From positions 5,394,001 through 5,458,000 of the forward strand of contig NC_134022.1 in assembly GCF_040712315.1 (NCBI RefSeq): a stretch of 64,000 nucleotides of DNA, written 5' to 3'. Under the pieces are notes generated by a model, which had not been told where the DNA came from, searched no databases, and saw nothing but the letters and a program-made list of their open reading frames with translations. Below are positions 1 to 11,258 of the stretch, one piece after another (within the stretch, counting starts at the first letter, position 1; every line of letters begins with the position of its first letter). This DNA is from Castanea sativa. Lineage: Eukaryota; Streptophyta; Magnoliopsida; Fagales; Fagaceae. A program made the translations under genes and the position numbers.

Positions 1-81
1 TAAAATTGCTGTTATGTTTTCTGCTACAAGCGTAAAGCTCTTATTAGATCTATTCTTAGTGTTGTTTATTTCAATAATAAC

Positions 82-109
82 CCTCTCTCTCTCTCTCTCT
101 CTCTCTCTC
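82..109. repeat. (CT)n microsatellite
   Basis: Uninterrupted CT dinucleotide run upstream of the carrier pseudogene. Such pyrimidine runs are common in plant 5' leaders; here it lies about 90 bases before the acceptor-like CAG at 195-197. Confidence 0.9.
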
Positions 110-327
110 ATGGGATAAAAATAAATAAATTTTTTTTTTTATTGATGATATTATTGTGTCCATTCAAAGATGTTTCTTATAACATTGAAATTCGCAGATG
201 GGGGATGTCGCAAAGGACTTAGCTGCTGGCACTGTTGCAGGAGCAGCCCAATTGATTCGTGGTCACCCCCTGAGACACCATTAAGGTCAAGCTCCAGAGC
301 CAGCCTGCTCCGCTTCCAGGCCAACCT

Positions 328-680
328 TGTTGGAAATAAAGCAAAATACTGATGGGCCTTTCCTCAGTTACTCTCACAAATATCCACACACTACTTAGTG
401 TGTAGAAGAAACTCACACTCACAAATTAAATAAAGAGAGAGAGAGTGGAGAGGGAAGAGTTAGAACTCTTTAAGGTTTTGTATTTCTCTTCAACTCTTGC
501 ATAGAATTTGACGGATGAATGAGTTTATATAGTACACCATCCAACCTTTAACTCTCACTACATTTATTTTCTAACTCTTACATTCATAAATCTCAAACTT
601 CAATAAACTTCCCACTACATTAACTTATGAAACTCACTTATTTATGAAGGATTAATTACAAACAAGTTTAACTTCTAACA
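328..680 (-). repeat. 3' LTR of the copia element
   Basis: Left-hand 353-bp LTR, which is the 3' LTR because the element reads on the minus strand. It differs from the other copy at four positions (two adjacent to each other near the TGTTGG end, one near 374, one near 623). It contains an imperfect AG-rich stretch and short TATATA-like sequences. The polyprotein stop codon lies just inside it (668-670). Confidence 0.95.
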
Positions 681-3600
681 TCCCCCCTTAAACTTGTTTT
701 CTTGATTACTCCAAGTAAGGCTCGCAGCTTGTTGAATGTGTCATACTTGAGTGGTTTAGTGAGTATATCTGCAACCTGATCATGTGACTTCACGAACTCA
801 AGATGAACTTCTTTTCTTGCAATACATTCTCGAATAAAATGATACCTTGTGTCGATATGCTTGCTTCGGTCATGAAAGACTGGATTCTTTGCAAGAGCTA
901 ATGTAGACTTATTGTCCATAAATATCTTCGTAGCTTCTTCTTGAAACATTTGCAACTCTTTCAATAAACTTCTAAGCCATTTTGCATGACAAACACTGGA
1001 GGTAGCAGCAACGTACTCAGCTTCACACGTGGAAAGCGTCATGATTGGCTGCTTTTTGGACGTCCATGTAAATGCAGTATTACCCATATAGAATACAAAA
1101 CCAGTAGTACTCTTTCTATCATCCGTATCTCCGGCCCAATCACTATCACTGTAGCCAACAAGTTTAAAATCTTTAGAGGGTGAATACAACAGTCTATAAT
1201 CCAGTGTACCTTTTAAATAGCGAAAAATTCTCTTGGCAGTCTTCAAATGAGTCATCTTCGGTGCTTCCATGTAACGACTAACTAGTCCAACGCTAAAAAG
1301 AATGTCTGGTCTTGTGCATGTTAGATACCTCAGACTTCCGATCAAACTTTTGAAGAATGTTGGATTAACCTTCTCTTCATCAACATGCTTTGACAACTTC
1401 ACTCCACATTCTACAGGGGTGCTAACTGGATTGGAATTTAACATCTCAAACTTCTCGAGAATATCCTTCACATAACCTTCTTGGGAAATAAAAATCCCAT
1501 CCTCCATTTGCTTCACTTCAATGCCAAGATAATAGGCCATAAGTCCAATATCTGTCATTTCAAACTCCTTAGTCATTGCTTTCTTGAAGTCTTCAAACAT
1601 ACTTGGATTGTTGCCTGTAAAAATGAAATCATCTACATACAGACAAACAATTAAGATATCTCCATTTGTATGCACCTTATAATAAAGCGCATGTTCATGT
1701 GAGCATTTAGAAAACCCATTAACCTGGAAGTATTTATCAATTCTACTATTCCAAGCTCTTGGCGCCTGTTTTAGGCCATATAAAGCTTTCTTTAACTTCA
1801 AAACTTTATCTTCCTGCCCCTCTACAACATAGCCTATAGGCTGCTCAACATAAAGTTCTTCCTCAAGGTAGCCATTCAAAAATGCGGATTTTACATCCAT
1901 TTGAAAAATTCTCCATTGATTCTGAGCTGCTAAAGAAATTAGCAATCGTATAGTTTCCAAACGAGCAACTGGGGCAAATACCTCATCATAATCAACACCT
2001 TGCTGTTGACTATACCCTTTCACCACCAATCTTGCTTTGTATCTCTTTACCTCTCCTTTTGCATTCTTTTTCAACTTGTACAGCCATTTTACACCAATTG
2101 TCTTCTTTCCAGTTGGAAGAGTTGCAAGCTCCCATGTATCATTCTTCTTTATTACCTTTATCTCTTCATCCATAGCATTTCTCCATTTTTTGTCTCGCAC
2201 TGCTTCTTCAAATCCTGTAGGTTCACAATCAGCAAACAGACAAAAAAGTGTTACATCATCAGTAATCTCTGTTGAATCATAAAGATCCTGGATACTTCTC
2301 ATTTTTCTTGGTCTTTCACTAGAACTTCCTTCTAGTAAAGATGATGATGATGGACTTTCATGAATGGGAGATGATGTTGTTGGTGATGGAGGTGGAGTGG
2401 TAGGCTCTTCCTGAACTTCATTCCTTTGATCTTCCTCTTCAGATAGAGGAAAGAAATCATACTTCTCCTCTTCTTGGGTACTCCAATCCCATGTGCCTTC
2501 TTCGTCAAATTCCACATCTCGACTAACAATGACTTTTCCAGTACTCGGATTATAGAACTTATAGCCCTTAGAGCTTGGATCATAGCCAATGAACACATAC
2601 TTCTTGCTTTTATCATCTAGCTTGGATCTCTCTTGATCTGGTACATGTGCATATGCAATGCTCCCAAACACACGAAGATGGGAAACTGTAGGCTTCTTCC
2701 TACTCCAAGCTTGTTGTGGGGTTTTTCCTTGTACACTTCTTGTGGGGCAACGATTGGACAAATAGATTGCACAATCTATAGCTTCAGCCCAAAATTCTTT
2801 AGGCATTTTCTTGCTCTTCAACATGCTTCTGGCCATATTAAGAATTGAGCGATTCTTTCTTTCTGCTACACCATTCTGTTGTGGTGACCTTGGAACTGTT
2901 AGAGGGCGGCAAATCCCATTTGCTTCACAAAATTCTTTGAATTCATTTGATGTGAATTCGCCTCCTCTATCAGATCTTAAGGCCTTAATTTCATGACCAC
3001 TCTGCTTTTCTACAAATGCCTTAAATTTCTTAAATGCACCAAATGCTTCAGATTTCTACTTCAAAAAATAAACCCATGTTTTTCTACTAAAATCATCAAT
3101 AAAGAGAAGAAAGTAGTTACTTTTACCAAGTGATGATGGCTTGATAGGTCCACACACATCAGTATGAACAAGTTGCAATGGCTTGGTTGATCTTGTACTA
3201 GCTTCTTTTGGAAAGCTTTTCCTTGATTGCTTGCCAAGGAGACATCCTTCACAAAGCTGGTTAGGATGCTCAATAGAAGGCAATCCTCTCACCATCTTCA
3301 TCTTTGTCAACAACTGTAGTCCTCCAAAGTTTAAATGCCCAAATCTTAGATGCCAAAGCCAAGAAGAATCTTTAAAACAAGCCTTCAGACATCTAATAGC
3401 ATCAGTTTGAATATTTAGAAAGAACATTCTATTTCTTGTCATAGGCACATTAGCTATCACATTATTTCGATGATCCCTTATTAAGCAACTACGATCTTTC
3501 AACTGGATATCATAGTCTTTCTCAAGAAGTTGTCCCAAGCTCAAAATATTAGTTTTCGTGTTTCGCACATAATATACATCAGAAATAAATTGATGATCTC

Positions 3601-4774
3601 CATTCTTTAAACGGATAAGAATTTCACCTACCCCCTTCACTGAAACTTTGGATGAGTCACCAAAAGTAACACTCCCGACCACCGATTCATCAATCTCCAT
3701 AAACATCCTTTTATTCCCACACATATGGTTGCTAGCACCAGAGTCAAGATACCACGCACCATTTTCTTCTTTGCCTTCTCCTTTGTATGCCAACAACAAA
3801 GTCGGCTCCACTTCTTCATTCTTATCTTCAACATAGTTAGCTTTCTCCTCAATAGTGTTAGCGGCATTTTTACAGTCAGAAGCATAATGCCCATACTTTT
3901 GACAATTATAACATTTGATATTAGACTTATCATACCTTCTTTTATATGGTCTTGAGAAACTTCCTCTTCCATGATCTCTTGTGGATTTTGAACTTTGACC
4001 CCTCTCTTTATAATTGGGAGAGTTTTGACCATTTCTTCCTCTAGATCCTCTCCCTCTACCACGCCCATGTCCTCGGCCTCTTTGGCTACTTTCACGCCAA
4101 CCTTTCTCATTCAAGGTGAGCTTTGCTTGTAGGACTTGCTCCAAAGGCTCTTGCTTCTTCTTATTGAGCCTTTCTTCATGGGCTTGTAATGATCCCATGA
4201 GTTGGTCAATGGTCACTGACTCTAAGTCTTTTGATTCCTCAATTGCTACAACAATATAGTCAAACTTTGAAGTTAATGACCGTAGAATTTTTTCTACTAC
4301 ACGGACATCATCCAAGTTCTCACCATATCTCTTCAATTGATTTACAATTGCCAACACCCTTGAAAAATAATTTGAAATAGATTCAGATTCTTTCAAGTGC
4401 AAACCTTCAAACTTGCCTCTCAATGTTTGAAGGCGAACTTTCTTCACTTTATCAACTCCCGTTAGAGAGTTTTTAAGAATCTCCCATGCTTGCTTGGATG
4501 AAGTTGCATTTGCAACTTTCTCGAACATAGTTTCATCCAAGCCTTGATAAATCAACGTAAGTGCTTGTTGATCTTTCTTTCGAGCTTTTTGCAAGGCTTC
4601 CTTTTGGTTTGGGGTTAAAGATTCTTCATCTTGTGACTCCACATAACCTTTCTCCACAATCTCCCACACATCTTGGGATCCGAGCAACGCCTTCATTCGG
4701 ATACTCCAATTTTCAAAGTTTTGTTTGGTAAGTAGAGGAAATTGGAATGACACCATCCCATTAGCAATAGCCAT
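668..4774 (-). pseudogene. Copia Gag-Pol polyprotein, one in-frame stop
   Basis: One reading frame runs from the ATG at 4774 to the stop at 668, broken only by a TAG at 3058-3056 (about codon 573). I chose ATG 4774 because it is the first after the primer-binding site; the open frame itself begins inside the LTR. Domains in order: UBN2-type Gag; a zinc knuckle of CX2CX4HX4C form (about residues 286-299, [14 protein letters not shown]); aspartic protease with DSG (about 343); GAG-pre-integrase with HLRFGH (about 475); integrase core starting HTDVCGP (about 538); reverse transcriptase with the YVDD catalytic motif (about 1045); RNase H near the end. The stop falls in the integrase core, and the downstream 795 codons stay open in the same frame. 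Apart from that stop I see no damage, in keeping with the near-identical LTRs. Confidence 0.93.
681..692 (-). promoter_or_regulatory. Polypurine tract of the copia element
   Basis: On the minus strand this reads TTTAAGGGGGGA and lies directly before the 3' LTR. This is the expected place and base composition of the primer for plus-strand DNA synthesis. Confidence 0.85.
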
Positions 4775-4792
4775 TCTCACCACGAACCGATT

Positions 4793-4805
4793 GGCTCTGA
4801 TACCA
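4793..4805 (-). promoter_or_regulatory. tRNA primer-binding site of the copia element
   Basis: The minus strand reads TGGTATCAGAGCC, the usual plant copia site matching the 3' end of initiator methionine tRNA. It starts three bases inside the 5' LTR, which is where minus-strand synthesis begins. Confidence 0.93.
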
Positions 4806-4808
4806 CTT

Positions 4809-5161
4809 TGTTGGAAATAAAATAAAATACTGATGGGCCTTTCCTTAGTTACTCTCACAAATATCCACACACTACTTAGTGTGTAGAAGAAACTCACACT
4901 CACAAATTAAATAAAGAGAGAGAGAGTGGAGAGGGAAGAGTTAGAACTCTTTAAGGTTTTGTATTTCTCTTCAACTCTTGCATAGAATTTGACGGATGAA
5001 TGAGTTTATATAGTACACCATCCAACCTTTAACTCTCACTACATTTATTTTCTAACTCTTACATTCATAAATCTCAAACTTCAATAAACTTCCCACTACA
5101 TTACCTTATGAAACTCACTTATTTATGAAGGATTAATTACAAACAAGTTTAACTTCTAACA
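4809..5161 (-). repeat. 5' LTR of the copia element
   Basis: Right-hand 353-bp LTR, upstream of the primer-binding site on the minus strand and so the promoter-bearing copy. It matches the left LTR over its full length apart from four substitutions. Confidence 0.95.
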
Positions 5162-5955
5162 AACCTCTCAAGTATGCGGGTGCAATGGATGCTGTCAGGC
5201 AAACATTAGCTGCTGAGGGCCCTAGAGGTTTGTACAAAGATATGGGTGCAGGTCAGTATTTTAGTCAGTTACTTTGCCTGTCCTTGTAAGTTGTAATATA
5301 TGATATAACTTTGAAGTCCTGAGATTGAACTTAGATATATTTTCGAATCAAGCCGCTTTATCTGATTTATTGAAGTATGATTCAACAGTTAAGTATTGCA
5401 AAATCTCAACTGTTGAGCGAGTCATGATCTATTGTTCATAAATTGTACATAATTTTTCTGATCTTGTATTTGATACTCTTTAAATTCTATGGAAACTCTT
5501 CAAACCTTCAAGTTTACCTGCTAACTGCTTTGGATTTACTGCTAAAAAAACAGGTTGCAAGCCCAGAGTGCATTGGCAGATTCTGCTTCGGCTGGCATCG
5601 CAGTGAAGTATGGAGGACCAGTGGATGTGGCCAGGCAGGTTCTTAGATCAGAAGGGAGTGTAAAGGGTCTCTTCAAGGGATTGGTTCCCACTATGGCACG
5701 TGAGGTTCCAGGAAATGCCTCAATGTTTGGAAAGAGGTGACAAAAATCCCAAGAGTGTAATTCAGGTAGATGATTCAGGTAGATGATTACAAAAATCCCA
5801 AGTACTCAGGTTCCATTGATGCATTTATAAAAATCCTGGCCTCAGAGGGAGTAAAAGGGCTGTATAAGGGCTTTGGACCTGCCATGGCCCGAAGTGTGCC
5901 CGCAAATGCTGCATGCTTCTTGGCATATGAGGTGACAAGATCAAGTTTGGGTTAA

Positions 5956-6407
5956 TTGGTTCTTTGGTGCCACTGGTTGATGATTTGCTTGAAAGTTTAT
6001 TGTTTGATCTTGCTTATCTCAAAGCAATCATCAAACCATTGAATGGAGCTGTTTGAAATATTTTTCTGCAATAGTGGCAACCTCTTACTGTTCTGTAATT
6101 TTTGATTTGGTTGCTGGAAGGAACATTGTTTCACCAATTCATATATAAAGGCATCAGGTGCTGAACATTTATTTTCAGATTCTCTCTTTAGTGACCATTT
6201 ATGTGATAAATTTATACTTGAATTGAACCTCGATTTTACTGCATATCAATGAGCTCATAGGATGCAGTCCAAATCGAATTTTTCCCAAAGAAATGGGAAA
6301 ATGAAGAAGGTTTCTCTTTATATCTCCCTCTACCTAATATTTAGATAGAGCCAATTTGGTGATAGTTAGCTGGTATGGTGACAATTATTATCCTTTATAT
6401 ATATTTA
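5956..6407. other. Former 3' flank of the carrier pseudogene, no gene seen
   Basis: AT-rich sequence that reads like a 3' untranslated region and flank. I see no open frame or repeat that I can name here. Confidence 0.5.
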
Positions 6408-6598
6408 GAGAAATGATATGTCCACAATATTTTCACAACATTTTTACAACAAATTCTAAGTGGCAGGTTGTTACTGGTTGTTATTATTGGAGCAAAAAAG
6501 TAATTTTCGTGTTAGGTTCAAATTTGAACCAATAACAACTAACCATATGTGATTTGTTGTGAAAATGTTGTAAAAATGTAGTGGACGGAGCATCTCTC
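6408..6598. mobile_element. MITE, 191 bp, Mutator-like ends
   Basis: The two ends are imperfect inverted repeats of about 45 bp: GAGAAATGATATGTCCAC at the left matches GAGAGATGCTCCGTCCAC on the other strand at the right. The flanks ATATATTTA (6399-6407) and ATTTATTTA (6599-6607) agree at 8 of 9 positions, as expected for a 9-bp Mutator-type target duplication. No coding capacity. Its length equals that of the element at 15334-15524, and the layout of the ends is alike, so they may belong to one family. Confidence 0.75.
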
Positions 6599-7007
6599 AT
6601 TTATTTATATATAAAATAAACAGCATTGTAGCAGCCTCAATTTATACCATGTAATTAAAAAGAGTTTTCATAGGATAAAAGAAATTGTTTTCATGTATAA
6701 TTGTTTATACGTGGTGAACTAATTATTTATATAAAATAAATTTCTATTTTATTTTTTTAAGACTTATATAAGAAAAAACTTATTAGAAATATAATATTCT
6801 TACTTTTTTTTTGAGAAACAGTAAAGAAAATAATAATATTCTCACTCAATTTTAGTTTCATTGAAAATAATTGAAGTAAGTGAAAAACCAAAAATAATAA
6901 CACACAGTTAAGAATATAAAAAATAATAATAACTCCACACTTAAGTTAGAGGTAAATAATTTATTATTTGTCTAATCACTGAAGTAACCGGTTCATAATT
7001 TTAATTA

Positions 7008-7779
7008 GGCAAAAATACCATTTTGGTCCTTACATTTTGGAGTCACAGTCAATTTAGTTCTTTTATTTTGGTAGCAGTTAATTTGGTCCCTATTATTTTT
7101 AACTTTTAGTCAATTTGATCCCTACCATTAACTATTAATAGAAAATGCTTACGTGGCTAATAGTGTGCATAGTTGGCACATTTGATACTGATGTAGCAAA
7201 TAAATTAGTACGCCATAAGTCTCTCTAGTCTCTTACTTGTCGCATTTATGAATCATACAATTCTCTAACGGTACTTGTGTTTCTAATTTTGAATTGAAAG
7301 TGTGCCACAAAAACTTGACTATTGTGGTAACTTTTGCAAGTTTGGCACGAAAAATTTACCATTAGTATTTCATTTCTTGGACTAGCCGAAGAAAAAACTT
7401 CAAATTGAATTTGAAAGCGCTTTTCGTGAATCTGTGGGCTTTTGCTATAATAGTCATTGGTAGTCTCTAGGGGTTTACCCGTTTGTACTTTATTGGACCA
7501 ATTCAATGTGAAATGGTTCATTAAACAAACAAATTCTATGTAAAAAGATTAATAAGTACAAATTCTTCGTGTACTTTATTAATTTATTTGCCAAGTTAGC
7601 ATCAAATGTGCCAATTGTGCATACCGTTAGCTACATAAGCATTTTCTATTACTAGTTAACGGTGGGGATTAAGTTGACTGAAAGTTAAAAATAACAGGGA
7701 CCAAATTAATTGCTACCAAAATGTAAGAATTAAATTAACTGTGACTCCAAAATATAAGGATTAAAATGGTGTTTTCACC
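7008..7779. mobile_element. Non-autonomous Mutator-like element with long TIRs, 772 bp
   Basis: Terminal inverted repeats of about 200 bp (7008-7206 and 7577-7779) open with GGCAAAAATACCATTTTGG and GGTGAAAACACCATTTTAA. The same 9-bp word TTTTAATTA lies outside each end (6999-7007 and 7780-7788), a perfect target duplication of Mutator size. The unique core of about 370 bp has no recognisable coding sequence. Movement would depend on a transposase supplied elsewhere. Confidence 0.88.
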
Positions 7780-7788
7780 TTTTAATTA

Positions 7789-8138
7789 TTTTCATTTTAA
7801 CAACTTGTGTTTTCTCTTTATAATGACATTTAATATAATTAAATTTGATTTTTCTAAATATACATGTACTACAAGATAATTTCTTATAAAACGTTTATGT
7901 GAAGAAATGTGTCAAAAGAAGCTCAGGTTGATACCAAATGACCTCTTGGCCATCGAGAAGGTCAAGGACTTTCTTGAGTGTTCAATCCTACAGTTGTGGA
8001 TGAAGGAGTGTCTAGCATACTCTCATTGGTACTACAGCAGTCCAAAATAACTACGCACTGCGCTGAACTTAGATATTTTAAATTTAAATTAAAACATTTA
8101 TATAAAAAAAAATTTAAAATAAAATAAACCTTAGTGTT
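7789..8138. other. Spacer, no gene seen
   Basis: AT-rich DNA between two transposons. A short GC-richer stretch around 7915-8050 might be old coding sequence, but I cannot assign it. Confidence 0.4.
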
Positions 8139-8147
8139 ATAGTTTTT

Positions 8148-8369
8148 GAGTCCAAATCTTCTGTTTCACTTTTCCTGCTCCACTCTATACTCCACTAATA
8201 AAAGCTTACCACGTGTTCACTTAATTAATTAAATACTATCATTATTGACTTATTAATGCTACCGTTATTAATTAATAGTAGTATTTAATTAATTAGGTGA
8301 ACACGTGGCAAGTTTTTATTGGTGGAGTATATAGTGGAACGGGAAAAGTGGGACAGAAGATTTGGACTC
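8148..8369. mobile_element. Palindromic MITE, 222 bp, 9-bp target duplication
   Basis: Almost the entire element is an inverted repeat: GAGTCCAAATCTTCTG at the left returns as its complement at the right, and the arms run about 100 bp each into a TTAATTAATTA-rich centre. The word ATAGTTTTT flanks both ends (8139-8147 and 8370-8378), a perfect 9-bp duplication. RNA of this element would fold into one long hairpin, a typical source of small RNAs. Confidence 0.88.
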
Positions 8370-8379
8370 ATAGTTTTTA

Positions 8380-8865
8380 TGTCAACAGCTCTAAATCTGT
8401 CTCCAAGAAATTTCTTCCACAACAATTCTGAACTCCTATTTCTTTCTTCCTATGATAAGCAATGGTTACCTTCTCATCCAACATTTGTAGCTCAAACAAT
8501 TATCCTTCCTTCTTCATTCCCATATCCCCAAATTCCTACTATTCCACTTCTTCAAGAGCTTTCAAATTTTTTAAATAAGACAAAGTTAGGAAGACCAACA
8601 AAATTGTACTCACTCCACCATGATTGCATCTTTCCTGTCCATAAAACCCTCCGTTTTGAGAAAAATGTTCCTGAATTTAAAGGCACCTCTACCTTGTAAC
8701 AAATCTCTCACTTCTATCAAGATTGGATGATGATTTGGTATAGGTTGTGGAAGCATTTTTTTGTATGGCACATGTAAAGTGTTCTTCCTAATCTATTGAG
8801 ACCAATACTTGATGTATTTGAGACATAGATGGTGTATCTAAACTATTTGATCAATGTATCTCTCC

Positions 8866-8898
<33 letters not shown>

Positions 8899-9250
8899 AT
8901 TGTAAATCAACCAAATTAAGCTCTATAATCACATTTAGATGAAGTAAACTTATCACGAGTCACAACCTTCACTTGGATACCGAATGACATTAAAACTCCC
9001 TGCCAAACACCATGGCTCCTCCCACCTTGACATCTCTTCCTTGGATTTTTCCGTAAACCATCTCTAAGATTATCCTTATTAGGCCCATTCGCCCGCTATA
9101 TGCCTATAGGAAATTGTCCTCTTATCCTCTACATTATTCAAGACGCAAGACAAAAAATTAGTCAAAGCTTCCATTTTTCTAACACCATCCTATCCAGATA
9201 GCAATATGCCTAATGCTATTTGCACAACTTCTAACACCACCCAGTCTGCA
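8380..9250 (-). pseudogene. LINE (L1-type) ORF2 remnant, 5' half
   Basis: Read on the minus strand, 9060-8940 gives EEPWCLAGSFNVIRYPSEG, which resembles the endonuclease motif of plant L1 elements (PWCxGGDFNVIRxxSE) with the catalytic GDFN changed to GSFN. Further along, 8700-8560 gives FKFRNIFLKTEGF and then SWWSEYNFVGLPNFVLFKK in another frame, matching the segment that follows the endonuclease. Order and spacing fit one element, with frameshifts and stops throughout. A (CT)n run (8861-8899) lies inside it. No RT domain follows on this strand, so only the 5' half is left. Confidence 0.6.
8861..8899. repeat. (CT)n microsatellite
   Basis: CT run with two CCC interruptions near its start, inside the LINE remnant. 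Confidence 0.9.
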
Positions 9251-9679
9251 ATGGGTTCCTCAAAATACTTATAATAGTATTATCAAAAGATCATTCTTTG
9301 ACTTTTATAAACAAAAAAATCACATTTCCATTACCTTGTTCTTTTCCATTGATCTTTGCGAGGGTTGTTTAATTCTCCAATATTCCATTTGAAATTTACT
9401 ATCTTCATAAGCACAACTTTAGTAACCTTGACCCAAGCTGATCCTCACCTCTCCTTCTACTACTACTACTAGTAGCAAGCTATACTGCATCATTTACAGT
9501 GGAGAGAAAATTCATACGCAACCCATAGCTTAGGTTGGCCTCACAGTTAGGGGATGGGATTGTTCAACCAAGCAGCATGGTCACCACTCACCACCCTTTT
9601 AAGTAGCCCTCTTTGCGAGGCTCCCTCGGTTGTGAATATTAGCATGGTAACAGAAGAGCTGGTTAACTTCAATTTTTAG

Positions 9680-10304
9680 TCTTATATTTGATCATCCTTG
9701 ATCATCTTTATATTTTTCGGGTAAAGCTTTTTAGCTTCTTGTACCATTTGTCAATCATAACAAAAAGAGGGAGAAATTGTGGAGAAAATGTGGTTTCTTT
9801 TTAAAGATTCTACATGTTAGGGAGAGAAATATAGGCCTTTGTAAGGGAGAGTTGTATTTTATCTAGTTAGGGGGAGTGTTTACCTCCTTATTGTTTTAGG
9901 AGCTTCTTTTAGCTTCTTCTTGTACACCGGTCTTATGACCAATGATACATATATTGTGCTTATCTTTGATATAGATATATGATAATGTATGTCTTCTTCA
10001 CCTACCTCTACATGTGTTGCTTCTTTTCTATCTTTATACACATGCTTCTTATTTATTGTATGCAATCTTTTATTTTTGTTTCACACTAAAATGTCTTGAT
10101 GAGTTTTGTTTAAAATGTTTTAGAAATACAAGTTGTCAAAGTCTTCCATACCATGAACTCTCTTCTTGCAAAGTTTTTCAAGAGTTTGTGTTAAGATAGA
10201 TTTTATTGTATTCAACAAGTGAGTATGAGTTGAGTGATTTATGACTTCTCTCATATGTTTATTTGTTTATTATGGTTTTGTCACGAATTTTCAAAAGGGG
10301 AGAT
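9680..10304 (+). mobile_element. Copia-like internal 3' region, non-coding
   Basis: Repeated purine-rich blocks of the AAAGAGGGAGAAATTG and GTTAGGGGGAGTG kind, ending in the polypurine tract AAAAGGGGAGAT (10293-10304), are typical of the untranslated region between pol and the 3' LTR of some plant copia elements. No pol coding sequence is readable upstream, so the element is truncated at its left. Family assignment is from pattern memory. Confidence 0.5.
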
Positions 10305-11258
10305 TGTTTGGACATATGTGATTCATGTTAGGAATATATGTCATTTAGAATTGGCTAATCCTTTGACATAACGCACTTTACTTGTAATTGGGTAGATCTA
10401 GGATGTGTTTAATAATTCAAGGAACAAGAGTTCAAATATAGTATTGAAACCATGCAAATCTATCCAAGAAACAAGTGAAGAAGTGCTGATTCATTAAAGC
10501 TCAACAACTGCTCAATAGATACTATCTATCGAGGCTTGATAGCTGCTCGACAGATACTATCTATCGAGAATTATGAAATCAAAATTTTCAGATCTTATTT
10601 TCGGCCCATGTTGACATGTATGTGTAGGGTTTCTCACAACCCTAGACATATATAAGGCATATTTTAAAGGCCGTCATATATGAGAATACAAAGAAAACAC
10701 ATGCAAAAGATGACCGATGCCTTATTCTCTCTGAAAGAAGCTACTGCGTCTTTGCGCCTTAGGTTTTTGTAACCAAGTTCTTCTTAATCTTCATTGTTGA
10801 TGAAGTGAAGAACTCTGTAGCCAACATCTTCTTCAAGTTGGTGAGTTAGTCATGTACTGGGAGCCGTGTATCATTGTTTAGTCACGTACTGGGATCTGTG
10901 CAAAAGGCTGGCGTTCATATATTGTCGAATTCAGATGTTCCGAAGTGGTAGAAGGTTTCTGCTGTAAGTTCATTTATGGAGATTGTAGAGTCAAGGGACA
11001 AAGGTTTTGTACTAGATCTGAAACTTCTCTTTACTATAGTGAATTACTTTTCAGGAAGGTTTCTCCCTAGGTTTTTTACTATGAGACTAGTTTATTTCAT
11101 TGATTTTCCTAGGTCATCATATCTTGTTTTATTTATTTTTTCGCTGCATGATTTTGACATGATATTGATATTTATTTGTTTTAACAAGTTTTATGTATAA
11201 TAAATCTAATTAACAACTTGGGTTTAAAACTTGTTAATTTTATCAACTAGGGTCTACA
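10305..11258 (+). repeat. Probable 3' LTR of a truncated copia element
   Basis: Begins TGTTTGG directly after a polypurine tract and ends TCTACA, giving the TG...CA form. Inside are two copies of AGATACTATCTATCGAG (about 10516 and 10553), then a TATA-like ACATATATAAGGC near 10648 followed by a leader-like stretch. These look like upstream regulatory repeats, core promoter and transcript start of an LTR. The right boundary is a guess, as there is no second LTR and no target duplication to compare. Confidence 0.5.

Larger units (their letters stand above)
328..5161 (-). mobile_element. Ty1/copia LTR retrotransposon, nearly complete
   Basis: Two 353-bp direct repeats (328-680 and 4809-5161) begin TGTTGG and end CTAACA, and the same 5-bp word AACCT stands outside both ends (323-327 and 5162-5166). 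The minus-strand order primer-binding site, Gag, protease, integrase, reverse transcriptase, RNase H, polypurine tract fixes the copia type. I count four differences between the LTRs by eye (about 99% identity), so the insertion is recent. It landed in the first coding exon of the carrier pseudogene. The polyprotein carries one in-frame stop, so this copy needs help in trans, unless the stop is read through. Confidence 0.96.
198..5955 (+). pseudogene. BOU: Mitochondrial carnitine/acylcarnitine carrier-like (BOU) pseudogene
   Basis: The pieces read like the plant BOU-type mitochondrial carrier, an inner-membrane transporter of about 300 residues. The first exon (198-327) starts MGDVAKDLAAGTVAG after an AG acceptor, then shifts frame by one base near 270 and hits TAA. 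It is cut at 327 by a copia element and resumes at 5167 (KYAGAMDAVRQTLAAEG, to 5251). Exon 5554-5738 encodes the LQAQSAL to REVPGNAS part, and 5770-5955 encodes the C-terminus from VDDYKNPKYSG to TRSSLG and stop. Two stretches of the family protein are absent: the part between the first and second repeat, and the part between MFG and the VDDYKNP motif. Short scrambled duplications sit around 5742-5800. With a frameshift, internal losses and a 4.8-kb insertion it cannot encode a carrier. It was probably dead before the insertion, since the losses are independent of it. Confidence 0.85.

Noticed and set aside
8319..8699. 126-codon plus-strand ORF
   Set aside because: It starts inside a MITE and is the antisense of the minus-strand LINE remnant.
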